From assembly GCF_024586455.1 (NCBI RefSeq), contig NC_065919.1, positions 28,124,839-28,188,838 of the forward strand: DNA of 64,000 nt. The letters are read 5' to 3'. Position numbers and translations under genes: made by a program. The DNA is from Bactrocera neohumeralis. Its lineage: Eukaryota > Arthropoda > Insecta > Diptera > Tephritidae. The notes under the pieces were generated by a model that made no database searches, was not told where the DNA came from, and saw nothing but the letters and a program-made list of their open reading frames with translations. Of this stretch, positions 36,927 to 48,300 are shown piece after piece (within the stretch, counting starts at the first letter, position 1; every line of letters begins with the position of its first letter).

Positions 36927-37422
36927 CGTTATGCAAATACTAGGAAATTTATGCCACCTGATTACATTGACAGTTTATTCACAGTTGTCATTGCAAAACT
37001 TCGTCGTTGAATCGGTTGTTTTTGGTGGTTTTCACTGTTTCGATCATATTATAGTATTTTGTTTTTTCCTACTTTTAGTTTACATATAAAATAGTCCAAA
37101 ATAATAACATAAAAAAAGGAGGCTGTGCAATCCGTAGTTTACATAAGTTGACAAACGTAAAACTTAAGTGATGTGGAAAAGAGCACCATTGTTGTTGGGT
37201 GCTTCACACGTTGCTCCTTCGCCTATCCCTAATTATCATCATACGTTTCTCTGTTCACCTAACCATTTCCATTGTGCTCCGTACACGCTTCGCTTCTGCA
37301 ACATAAAATCGTGCGTGTGAAATTTTATATTTTTCGTTTTTTTTTTGTACTTGCTATACGCGCTGACCACAGTCGCCGCTTAAATTATCGGTGGTGTCCA
37401 TTGCGGCGTTGTATCATATAAT

Positions 37423-40400
37423 ATGGGCATTCAAAGAGACCTCGATGTCGTCAGGAAGTGCCGCAAATCATTACTTCAACTTACGATGATCACCTCAATT
37501 GTTGCTGCTGCCACAATGACAAATATTATAGGAAGTGTTGGAGCTGAGAATCCAGTACCGACAAATGAACAGACCTTGCAACTAAATCGCCGCGCCGTCG
37601 CTATCCCGTACTGTGACGATGATAATACAGATCACACTATAGGACGCAGGTAAGTCTACATATTTCTTTCATATAACAATTTACCGCAAAAGGTTATGCT
37701 TTATAAATTGCAATATCACATTAGAGCATTCGTACAGATATTTCTAAAATGTTCTAGAAATATCTATGTACACTCAAGTAAATACGCAGAATTTATGGTG
37801 ATTTTATCGTTTTGGATAGAGAAAATTCTGATAACTGCGGTCCATTGAAGTTTGCAATTTATATTACAAATTACACGTTTAACAATCAAAATTAAAAATA
37901 CAAGATATAGTGGTAAAGTGTTTTAAATTATTTTGTTATTATATTAAAATTTTTCCAATGAATTTGTTTGGTTCGTTTTCTCCAATTAATACTAAATAAT
38001 CAATTTAATAAAAAATGAACTAAAGGAAGTAACTTGGCGTATGTAAAAAGTTCTTAATTTATAAAAATTTTAAAATTAAAAAAATATTGCTATGTGAGTT
38101 AATCCAAGTAAGCTTAATGGAAAGTATATTATGCAAACAAATTTATCAACACACACTATATTTGCGTATAAAAACATAATTTCACCAGCAACTTTAGTAT
38201 GGGTCAGTTAGCACGAGAGCGCTATTGGGGAAATTATATTGCCCACATTGAATTGACTTAGCTTCTCTTTAGTACTTTGCATAATTTTTTAATTTACACA
38301 CGTATATTCTCATTTGGTAACATAATTTTTGAAGGCTGGCTGAATTTAAATAAAACAGATGCCCAGCCTACACCTTACCAACAAACATAAGTTTGTTGCA
38401 ATGGTAGAAAGGGCACCTTCTTAATGTTGAAACTGGCGTCTGCGCTCTTTTACCCAAAAAGAAGAAATGTTTGAAGATGATGTGGTCTTTTGCAATTCGA
38501 AGGTTTATTTACGAAATAACCTTCGAAATGGAGAGCAAAGCCACTGTTTATACAAATAAATCAGCAATGCAAACTCATGCGCTCAAACTTTTGCCGGCAG
38601 TGGTTTGAGCAAACAGAAAAAGGGGCAGGTTTTTGGCGCGCTTTTGTTGGGAAAGTGTGCGATATCTACGAAGATGAGTCATGTTTATACTCGTACATTA
38701 ATTACATGCATACAAAACCAGAGCAAGTAAAAATATTGATACAGATGTTGCTGATGCAATTTCAGATCCCTGGAAGATTAATATATGGGCAGTTGGGACA
38801 TGCAGACCAAAGCGGTGGCCTTGAAATACGCAGCCCTTTAAAAAAAAAATCTTGATATCAATAGCTTTCATGCAATAATTACAAAAAAGTGTTGAAATAT
38901 TTAAAATATGTTAAAAATATCTCATCTATTTTCAGTTTTAAAATAATTTTTTACTATTTGCATACTAAATTGCCTCTATGACTCATGCACTAACTAATTG
39001 CATTTACCAAACGTAACGTGCTGAAAATGCACGATTATTGTTGCCGTAATAATAACTATAAGAATTCAAACAACAAAGCGAGTATCAGGAAAATTTTTGC
39101 ATTTTGTTTTAATATGTAAAACTAGTTTTTGAGATATTGGTCCCGAATTTTTGCATATTTTTTTACCATCATGTATTTATCATAACGGCAGAAAAACATT
39201 CCTGAAGTAATTTCGAGGAATGGTGCCAAGTTGACACTGCTTGGTCGTATAATAATCCGGGTCAGTTCTGGTTACTTGGACCCAAATGTTGTGGGAACTA
39301 CTACTACTCATTTGTCTGCCAATATCGGATCACTATCATACCTACTTATAATGCGTTATTTTGTGCGGAACCGATAAGCGTAATTGAACAAACAACAGAA
39401 TGAGTGAAAATCAAATGTGGAGGCGTAAAGACGAAAAAATTGTATAAATAAAAATTTTCATACGTACATACATACATATGTACATATGTCTATAAATGTG
39501 TTTATGCTTTTGTTTTTTGTTTTTCTTTTCCTCCTCTGCTTCGTTTTGTGATGAATAACAACAAGTGGCAAATATCAGAGTTTCATATGAGATTATTTAA
39601 TCTTTTCTGATAAATATATGTACATATGTATGTAAATACACTCTCTCATTACAGACTACTGTATATAACAACGCTAGACGGCCGTTTGTCTGCACTTGAC
39701 GTCAGCAAAGGCGGTAAATTACTTTGGAGCGTGCCAACCGGTCCTGGACCGCTCATATCGTCTAGCATACATCGTCTTGAATTGACAAATAATGGACAAT
39801 TCGTGCGTATGATACCTTCCTTGAGTGGGGGCATTTATAAATTCGATGGTGACTCCATTGATCCCATACCGATAACCACCGAAAATTTGCTTAGCTCCTC
39901 GGCGAAATTCTCCGATGATCTGGTCATTTCGGGTGGCAAGGAGACACGCACATATGGTGTATCCGTACGGACGGGCCAACTGTTATACGAGTGTTCCATG
40001 AATGGCTGCATTAATTCAACAGACGCAAGAGAGCCTGCAACTAGCGACGATAAAAATGGTAATACAATTAGCGGCGATGAAACGCAAATGGAACACAACC
40101 CCCTCATTGATGATGTGATTGTTGTGCGTCGACAGACACAAACTGTACGCGCTGTGGAATCGCGGACCGGTGTCGAACGTTGGAATTTCAGTGTGGGTCA
40201 ACACGAGTTGAATATGATTAGACCGGCTGAATGCCACGATCGTCCATACAGCGACATGGATATGGCCATGTTGGATTTGGATATAAAGGTGGTGGTGCCG
40301 GAGGGTGTAATTTGTGCGTTCAGCAAAACAGATCCGAATGCAATGCTGTGGAAATACAAGGTAAGCTATTTAGGAAATCAGTAAAAAAAAAAAAAAACAA

Positions 40401-43270
40401 AAACGCAACTTCGGTTATATGGTAATATTAATAAAATCATTATTTGGAACTATACATAGTTTGATCATCCCATTGTGAGCGGTTGGAAAATTGGCGCAGA
40501 TGATGAGCTAGAAACGATCGATTTGTTTAGCTCCGCTCAGTGGATATGGGACCATGCGGATAATATATTCGATCCGCCCATACAATCGATGAGTCCCTCG
40601 ATTTATCTCGGCATGTATGATAAGCAATTATATATACAGGTATTTGACATTCTATTTCATATTTTAGACACGTACTTGTAATATCTTTTTTAACACAGGA
40701 ATCGGTCACTTTGCGCCGAGAGATCGACGATCAGTCAAATTTATACAGACACCTAACAACCGACTCCCCGATGCCAGTAATACCTTGGCGGCCCATACCA
40801 GCTAGTAGTAATTCTTTGGCAGTAATAAAGAATGAAAAGGCGCTAACAGATGGCAAGCCGTTGGAGTCATCAAATGCCGTTACCATACTGCCGAATACAA
40901 ATGAAGCTATACAAGGCAATGAGTTGGTACCCTATGATGAAGAACGATTTGCGCTCTCAGCACAATCTGTACTTAATGCCTCAGAGTTTGTGAATGGCAA
41001 TGGTTTTTATTTATATTCCCGTGAGGACATGAATCGCAACGAAAATGTGCGCTGCATAACCGATGAGGAAGAGGAAGACGAGGCAGAAGAAGATGAAGAA
41101 GGTGATGTAGATCTAGAGGATGTGATGGATGGTGATGATAATGGAAATGCTGTGAATAACACCAATCATTCCGGTAGAGTCGATTTGGGTTTTAGTCTTG
41201 ACGACATGGATGCACCCGTAAAGGTTGTCATACTGTCACTATGGTTTTGGTGGAAGGAAGTTGTTGTAATCGCTTTGACTACTGCAGTTCTAGTGAATCT
41301 ATTCTTGGGACAACGACAGCGTCAAGAAGTTTTGGTAATTGAACGTCATGTGCCAGTGCCCACCGCTTATGAGGCGACCGAACAGTCCACAGTTGCACTT
41401 TTGGGTCCCACAAACGTTTGCGTTAATGGCACTGCGAACGCTTCCGCCAATGTGCATCGTACACTTTCAGAGTCTACCTCTTGTTCGGGTGAACACTTCA
41501 GTTCGCGCTTCCAGGGTGATTTCGATTTAATGCGCTGTCTGGGACGCGGCGGTTTCGGTGTTGTTTTTGAAGCGAAAAACAAATTGGATGACTGCAAATA
41601 CGCGGTGAAGCGTATAACTTTGCCAAATAAGAAGGAATCGCGCGAACGCGTCATGCGCGAGGTGAAGACTTTGGCCAATTGCGAGCATCAGAATATTGTA
41701 CGCTACTTTCAGGTTAGTTTCTTCGTGCAATAGTTTTTACCTGATTGTTAGTTGCTTAAATCGAATTTTTGCTTCATAGGCTTGGGTTGAAACCCCACCG
41801 CCTGGCTGGCAGGAAGAAGAGGATAGCAAGTGGTTGGCACACGAGATGTCTATGTCCATACAAATTGAGACGCCCGACGGCACAACACTGCCTTCCTTCG
41901 AAAATGCATCACTGCCACAGCAGCCGCCGCGACGTCAATTGCAGGTCGAGCGAAAACGTCAATTGCTCTCTTGGATGTCTAGCCTGAATAATACGGACTG
42001 TGGTTCCGAACACGAGCATGACAATTGCATTGAAGAAGATGAAGACGACGATTCTTGCATTATATTTCGCTCAGAGTCGCAGTCGCTGGCAATGAAATGT
42101 AGCGATGAAATCGATGATGAGAGCGATAGTGACAGCGAGGAAGAAAGCAAAACGAATAGCACTAAAAAGGACAAGCAAGTGAATGGCAAGAAGTTGCATA
42201 CAAATTCCATTTCCATTGACATTCATTCCAATTCATTTGATATGAGTTTGCCGAAGAACGGCAAGAATATGGATTATTCACAACTCTCCGACTCCTTTCA
42301 AATTGAGTTTGTGCGTTCGGCGAACGGTGACGAAACCAACGAAGATAGCGGTTGTGCTGGCCAAACGAATGGTGACGTGTGGACTTCAAAGGATTTGGAA
42401 CGTTCATTAAACGACAACAACTACACAACAAACACTAAAAGCAAACCACGCCCCGCCTCCCTAGAACTGGGCAAATTTGCCACAAATATTGAGAATAGCA
42501 ATAACAGCAAAGCACTGCTGCCGGCCTCGGCATTGTTGCAAGCCACACAGAAGCCGCAGCAAAACAAGGTCTATCTGTACATACAAATGCAGTTGTGCCG
42601 AAAGGAGAGTCTACGCGATTGGCTGCGCGAAAATCGCTGTGAGTCACGGCAGAGTCATATCGCCAGCATTTTCCACCAAATAGTCGATGCGGTGGACTAT
42701 GTGCATTTAAAGGGGCTCATACATCGCGATCTCAAGCCCAGTAATATATTCTTCTCACAAGATGGTCAAATAAAAATCGGTGATTTTGGACTCGTCACCG
42801 ATATGTCCGAGATACCGAATATGGTGACAAAGTGTGGCGACACCACCGGTCTGCCATCGTGCGCACGCCACACACAACAAGTCGGCACGCATTTGTATAT
42901 GTCACCCGAACAGCTGCGTGGCCAACACTACGACTTCAAGGTGGACATTTACTCGTTGGGTTTGATCTTCTTCGAGTTGCTCGTATTCTTCGGCACCGAA
43001 ATGGAGCGCATTAAAACGTTGCGCCAGCTCCGAGATGGCAACTACCCACAGGAGTTTCCACATAATTACCCCAACGAACACGAACTACTCCAGTTGATGC
43101 TGTCCAAACAACCCGCCGAGCGTCCGGCGACCACAGAGTTGAAACTCAAGTTACTCGATATACTTAAATGGCCAGACTTCACTGCGGCTGACGGCGATCC
43201 GATGGCAATGGTGGCGGCGGCGGCACGACGCTACAGTCGCAGTCGGACACTCAGCAGCAGTGAAGCGTGA
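37423..43270 (+). CDS. PEK: PERK, eIF2-alpha kinase of the ER stress response
   Basis: Exons 37423-37649, 39655-40360, 40460-40639, 40699-41712 and 41780-43270 join in frame into 1205 residues. A hydrophobic stretch near residues 20-42 acts as signal. A luminal beta-propeller-like stress-sensing domain follows (LLYITTLDGRLSALDVSKGG). An acidic run (EEEEDEAEEDEEGDVDLED) precedes the membrane segment at about 547-575. The cytosolic kinase starts near 642, with GRGGFG from G653, lysine K675 in YAVKRIT, catalytic D1026 in HRDLKPSN, and D1044 in GDFGLV. A long acidic, serine-rich insert (about 715-960) splits the N-lobe, as in all PERKs. It phosphorylates eIF2-alpha to lower translation when unfolded protein accumulates in the ER. 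Every catalytic residue looked for is present, so it should be active. Confidence 0.95.
37650..39654 (+). other. PEK: First intron of PERK (about 2 kb)
   Basis: AT-rich, with a family C repeat piece near 39225-39310 and an isolated 92-codon frame at 38577-38855 that I cannot assign. Nothing else was recognised. Confidence 0.6.
39225..39310 (+). repeat. Dispersed repeat family C (copy 1)
   Basis: TAATAATCCGGGTCAGTTCT, then GGTTACTTGGACCCAAATGT and TGTGGGAAC. The TCCGGGTCCGTTCCGGTT-type core also occurs at 44.17-44.24 and 44.56-44.64 kb on the same strand. It lies in the first PERK intron. Confidence 0.55.
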
Positions 43271-44165
43271 AAACGTCTTACATATACACATGCAGATAAC
43301 TTGATGCCCGTGTAGTTAGTTAATTTCTAAGTTAATTTAAGCAATAAACGTTTAGTTATATTGCGTAATATACAGAAGGGTTTGCAAAGCTCACCATTAA
43401 TCGTATTGAAATTGAAGCTTTAAGCTAACTTACGGTATCCAGTTGCTCTTAAAAAAGACTTAGATTTTTACAATATACACACATATGTACATATGTAGGT
43501 GTGTGTGCAAATTGTTTTTTAATTGGTAAATGATTTGAAAATGCCTGTAAACCGACTTAGTCTCGTGGATTTTCGTGCATGTCTGCCGACTATACATGTA
43601 CTCGTGCTATTTGAATGTGTAGTTAGTTTGGTAATTTCTTTTTTTTATCCTTTAAAACGTGCGCCATCAAATTTTACATTTATAAGCTGAATCGTTGAGT
43701 ATGCAAGATAACGCTAGGCAATAAATCTATCCACAAGTAAATACGGCTAGTATTACTAATCCCATGATTGACGTGTCTTCAATATTTCATTTGAATAAGC
43801 TCCATACTATTTCATTTTAAAAAGCTTCAAAATATCCACGAAAGTAATTATATTTATTTATTTTCGTGTTTCATTCATCTACTCACATTCTTTTTTAAAT
43901 GCTTTTGACTTCCGCCTTTTCAGGTGGAACATTAATTTAAGGACATAGCATACATACACACATACATACCTATGTAATTAGTAGTATTTTGACTACCCTA
44001 TATATTAAAAAAAAAAACGATAATAAAAATAGTTAAATAAGTAACATCGCTGTTTGCACTTAAGAACTCTGTATTTTCGCCAGGATGGAACGATCCGTTA
44101 CATGAATTGAAGCCAACCTTGAAAATTCAAAATCCAAATGAATTGTCAGTTTCTAATAAAGAATT
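43271..44165. other. PERK 3' flank and spacer
   Basis: AATAAA at 43342-43347 is a plausible PERK poly(A) signal. The rest is AT-rich without a recognised feature. Confidence 0.5.
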
Positions 44166-44650
44166 GAGGAATGCTGTCGAGTTAACAGTCTTCGGGTGGA
44201 TAAAAATCAGCTCCGTTCCGCTTCTTCAAGTGAATTCTTTAAGGCTCTAAAATGTTCGGGGTTACGAAAATAAATTTAAAAGCAAAGTCTTATGAGCCGA
44301 ATTGGACTCTTGATTTTGTGTTTACCTCGTGTGGAAACGCACAGGTCTGCCGGTTTTTAAAATATGTTTAAAAACAATTTCGGCCCGTGATACGATTCCC
44401 GTTTTTGGAAGGAAATCGTGCAGAGAAGTTTAAGAGCGCATATATGCTACATGCGGTTACTGTTGAGTTGTTGATGTTGTTGTGGTCTATGATTGTTGTG
44501 GTCTATGATTGTTGTGGTCTATGATTGTTGTTGTTGTTGTTGTTGTTGTTGGAGGTATGTTGCCGACTTGACAGTTCTTGCCGGATAAAAATCCGGGTCC
44601 GTTCCGGTTTCGTAGATCCGGCAATCAACGTTGTCGCACATCGGTTTTCG
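44165..44650 (+). repeat. Family C repeat copies and GTT minisatellite
   Basis: Two family C pieces lie at about 44170-44240 (GGATAAAAATCAGCTCCGTT) and 44560-44640 (GGATAAAAATCCGGGTCCGT). Between them, at 44464-44555, is a run of GTT units holding three copies of a 20-base unit (TGTTGTGGTCTATGAT...), then a pure (GTT)n stretch. Confidence 0.65.
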
Positions 44651-45687
44651 TTGAGGTCGCACGTCCAAGTACTCTGCAAATTGCTAACTCGCCAAAATTC
44701 CACGATCTCGAATGATGAGACCCCTTCACAGCAGTGCTTGTTGCTGTTCACGCAATCTGAAGAAGTTTCCGTTTGCTTGCCGCCGACGAACCATAGAATT
44801 ACTGATACAAATCGGAGACGCCGGGACGTTGATTTGAAGAAGACGAAGATTGTCCTATAAGATGGTCATTGTTTTCTCGAAATCACAATGCTTAAAATGT
44901 CCAAAGGGCTTTACTATACCGAAATATTGCATCGAATCGACGCCGAATTGCGGAAAAAGGCGATTATTCGCCCGAGAATTTTAAGTAAAATGAGAAGGAC
45001 GTCGCAACTTAATTTGTCGACCTCCAGAAGTCCTGTTTTTGAGCTACTTGAAGTTGGGTCAAGTGTATCGAGGTAAAAGAAGCATTAAAGTATGCTGAGT
45101 AAGTCATCGCTGCTTTTCCAAAATTTTCGTATTTCTTTTGTAAGCTATGAATGAGTACCTATGTATTTATCGCACCGCCCTTTTTGTATAGATTTATTGA
45201 TACTTTTGCGAGGGAATCAAGCTTCGTAGTTGTTGCTGAGATCAAAAGGTTAATCTTAAATTAATAAAATATTGAGTTCACAGCACCTTATCAATAATTA
45301 TGAGAGTCTAAATAAAATATACATATATGCTCCCGTTTTTTTGTTTTTTTTTCTTATAAGTGAGCGCCAAAGATAGAGAGAGGGTCTTGGCGACACTGAG
45401 CTTCGCGTTATTTAAGGTCAAGTGCAGTGATTGTGCTCCGTGCCATATATATATATGTATGTATGTATGTATATATATTTTTTCATATTTTCAGGGTGAT
45501 TCATTATCATTGCATTTATTTACAAATTATTCTTATCACTTTTTAATTAAAAAAAAATTAAATATATAGCAAAACAAAATAACAATAATAACACGTTAAA
45601 GAATTTCGCGATTAGACAAATATTGGACTTTTTGCATATTTGCGAAAATCAGTTCGACTTGCGAAAGCAACGCGATATCATCGAAAG
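44651..45687. other. Intergenic upstream of the neprilysin-like gene
   Basis: Short open frames exist (for example 44888-45076) but show no recognisable family. An (ATGT)n microsatellite lies at about 45451-45475. The promoter of the next gene should be near 45.5-45.6 kb, but no TATA box was convincing. Confidence 0.45.
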
Positions 45688-47646
45688 ATGAATGAAACGC
45701 GCCCGCGTCGGTTTCTCATTCTACTGTGTCTATTTTTAGTCCAACAAGGCGGCCAATGTCACACGACCGAAGCGAAAGTGCGCACGGGACACGCAGTCTC
45801 GCGTCTTTATCGCGAACAGCTCACTCACATGTTTAACATACTCGACGAGGATGCAGATCCGTGTGAAGATTTCTTTGCGCACGCTTGCGGCTACTACAAC
45901 GAAGCGCTGAGCGACGAGCTGCAGCTGAGTGTGGATATGGCCGATAAGCCGATGACAGTGCCTCCCTATTTATACAATTACGAAGACCGTATGCATTTTT
46001 TTGAGCGTAATAAAGCGAACTTCCGCACACCGCCGGGTCGGCTGCTCGCAGCGCTCTATGTTTCCTGTAAGAAACGCGAACAGAAGAATAAGTTGTATGG
46101 TCGCGGTCCGCTTTCTCAATGGCGCCGCATGTTACGCGAAATACCCTTCCTCGCGGAGAATGCGCGGCTCTATAGGGAGTGGCCGTTGCTGCGTCATGAA
46201 TGGGACAATTTACTGGCACAACACGCCTACTTAGATTGGTTACAGTTGGCCGCAGAGTTGGCGGCGCATGGCGTTACGAGTTTCGTGCGCATTTTCTTTG
46301 CAGAGGCTACGGTCTTTGTGACGCCGGTTAGAGCGCGTCAAGATGTACGCTGCGAAACTTTGGCGGATTGGCAAGCGCAGTTGTTGACTTTTCGAGACGA
46401 TGGCGACGAGCAGGCGGCGCAGGTGATCGCCAGCGAGTTGCGCGCATTTTGTCGTGTGCTCATCGGTGAATTACCATTTGATGCCGAATTAGACGGTGAT
46501 AAAGGCGGGCGTAATGGCAGTTACGACGATTCAACGTTAAACTCGTTTAGCTACATGGAATACTTTAAATATTATTATAGAAGTTTGCGCTTCAGCGAGA
46601 AAGATGTGTGGGCCGCACGTGAAATAATTACCGATGAGGAGCGCCTAGAGAATATCGCTGCGCTCATACGTTCGACACACCCAAGCGTACTCTTTAACTT
46701 TGTTCTTTGGCAGGCCTACGTGACGCTACGTTACGAAGATTGCTTTCTGCTCACGGAAGAGTTCGAAGCGCTGCTGCTCTCCGAGTATTGGAATTGGGAT
46801 GTGTTCAATGCGCATTTTAGTCGTAAAGTCGCGTTGGCCACGTATCTTTATCACACTACACGCTTTCAAGAGCAACGACGCACTGTGCTCTTGGGGGAAC
46901 AGTGGGATCGCTTTTTATATACGAAGCCACAACGTAGTGATTTCAATTTGCCGCGCCTCCTTGCCACATATGCTAAAACTTACTTAGATCCTGCTAATCT
47001 AACGGAAATCTATGCGGCAGACAAATTCGAGGAAGGCAACTTTTATGGCAATTTGGTAACTTTGCGTCGTCGTCAGCTGAGAAACACATTTTTCACCGCC
47101 TTTATTGACCCTGAAGACTACAATCATCCCCTATATTTCTTGCGCAATTTTCTGCATTTTACTATTTTGTCATTACAACGTCCGTTATTCCATTATTTCG
47201 CCACACTGGGTTTTGATTTGTGGCATAAATCGGATTTGCTGTACAATTCAGATGGCTACTACACGGCCGTGTATTGCTTGGAACGACAGTCACTGTTGAA
47301 TTACGAAGTTGCGCCGATTTATCAAATGCTGGGCGAATCACAAGTTGCCGAGCTTTTTCGGTTTTATCGTGCTTTTGTCGAGTCTTTAAGAGATTATGAC
47401 TTCTGGCTAGAGGGCGAATCTTTCGCATTCGCTGAGGATTTCGTGCTGGAACATTTCCAATTGACTTCGAAACGCATTATGTTCTATGCCGTTGCGCAGT
47501 TGCATTGTGGACGTAATGACGACTGGTTTAGCCTACTGATCAATAGAAGCTTCATGAATATGCCACAGTTCGAGGCGGCTTTTGAGTGTGACGCTGAACT
47601 GCCCATGAACCCGCTGGTCAAGTGTATGATCAATCACTGTGATTGA
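45688..47646 (+). CDS. Neprilysin-like M13 family protein, probably inactive
   Basis: A single open exon of 652 residues. The frame extends 16 codons upstream, but the first ATG is at 45688 and opens a signal peptide (MNETRPRRFLILLCLFLVQQ). The N-terminal M13 signature is present as DPCEDFFAHACGYYNEAL. The C-terminal landmarks are present too: GFDLWHKSD, YAVAQLHCGR, then MNPLVKCMINHCD, with the family cysteines. The zinc-binding HExxHGFD is replaced by YFATLGFD at residues 503-510, so both histidines and the catalytic glutamate are gone. The later ENxAD-type motif appears as ESQVAEL (from residue 550). In Drosophila many Nepl genes are testis-biased and have lost catalytic residues. GC content is higher than the surroundings and there is no intron, as expected of a retroposed copy. 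Role unknown: binding or decoy rather than cleavage. Confidence 0.88.
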   Translation: MNETRPRRFLILLCLFLVQQGGQCHTTEAKVRTGHAVSRLYREQLTHMFNILDEDADPCEDFFAHACGYYNEALSDELQLSVDMADKPMTVPPYLYNYEDRMHFFERNKANFRTPPGRLLAALYVSCKKREQKNKLYGRGPLSQWRRMLREIPFLAENARLYREWPLLRHEWDNLLAQHAYLDWLQLAAELAAHGVTSFVRIFFAEATVFVTPVRARQDVRCETLADWQAQLLTFRDDGDEQAAQVIASELRAFCRVLIGELPFDAELDGDKGGRNGSYDDSTLNSFSYMEYFKYYYRSLRFSEKDVWAAREIITDEERLENIAALIRSTHPSVLFNFVLWQAYVTLRYEDCFLLTEEFEALLLSEYWNWDVFNAHFSRKVALATYLYHTTRFQEQRRTVLLGEQWDRFLYTKPQRSDFNLPRLLATYAKTYLDPANLTEIYAADKFEEGNFYGNLVTLRRRQLRNTFFTAFIDPEDYNHPLYFLRNFLHFTILSLQRPLFHYFATLGFDLWHKSDLLYNSDGYYTAVYCLERQSLLNYEVAPIYQMLGESQVAELFRFYRAFVESLRDYDFWLEGESFAFAEDFVLEHFQLTSKRIMFYAVAQLHCGRNDDWFSLLINRSFMNMPQFEAAFECDAELPMNPLVKCMINHCD

Positions 47647-48300
47647 GTGAGGTTAATAGTTGTTAATAGTGTTAATAGTTGTTAAATGTTATAGCCTTTT
47701 TTGTTATATATATGTATTCCAATACATTTACGAGTATATAGCATATTTAGCTAAAATATCATGTAAATAAAATTTGTGTAGAACAATTCACTTAAACCCT
47801 TTGTTTTTTTTTGGAGAGAAGCACAACAAGTGAAACTAAAATATTTTTTCTGATGACTTCTAACTTTGAATCACTTTTAAAAGTTCTGAAATAAGGTATA
47901 GTTAAAGGCACCGTGACATAGTCAATTACTGCTTTATTGGACTGTATGGGTAATGCATAGTTGATCGGCTGAAAGGTTTACTTTAGTATCCAGTGCAGCA
48001 ACTGCTTATCGGTTCTATAATCTACGAAATGCATATTATCAGAATCGTGTCCGGTGATTTCAACGGTATCAGATTTCAGAATAAGTAAATATAGTACATA
48101 ACTACATCTATCTAAAAGCACCGTTACAATAGGTACAGACAGCTATCAAATAATCGATTTTCACACCAGGCTCTCTTAGAACTTTTGCTTCGCTTTGCGG
48201 TTTCTTTTGGCAGTAAAGCTCAATTTATGCCTTTGAATGAGTATGTACGTTCTCATCGAAGCGAATCGTAGCAAGGTGCGACAAAATTATGGGTAATTCT
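47647..48300. other. 3' flank of the neprilysin-like gene
   Basis: AATAAA at 47766-47771 is a candidate poly(A) signal. The remainder is non-coding with nothing recognised. Confidence 0.5.

Noticed and set aside
44888..45076. 62-codon frame with basic residues
   Set aside because: Looked for a transposase or histone-like pattern and found none; left as spacer.
45640..45687. Upstream extension of the neprilysin-like frame
   Set aside because: The extension begins at a TTG and has no ATG. The ATG at 45688 opens a proper signal peptide.
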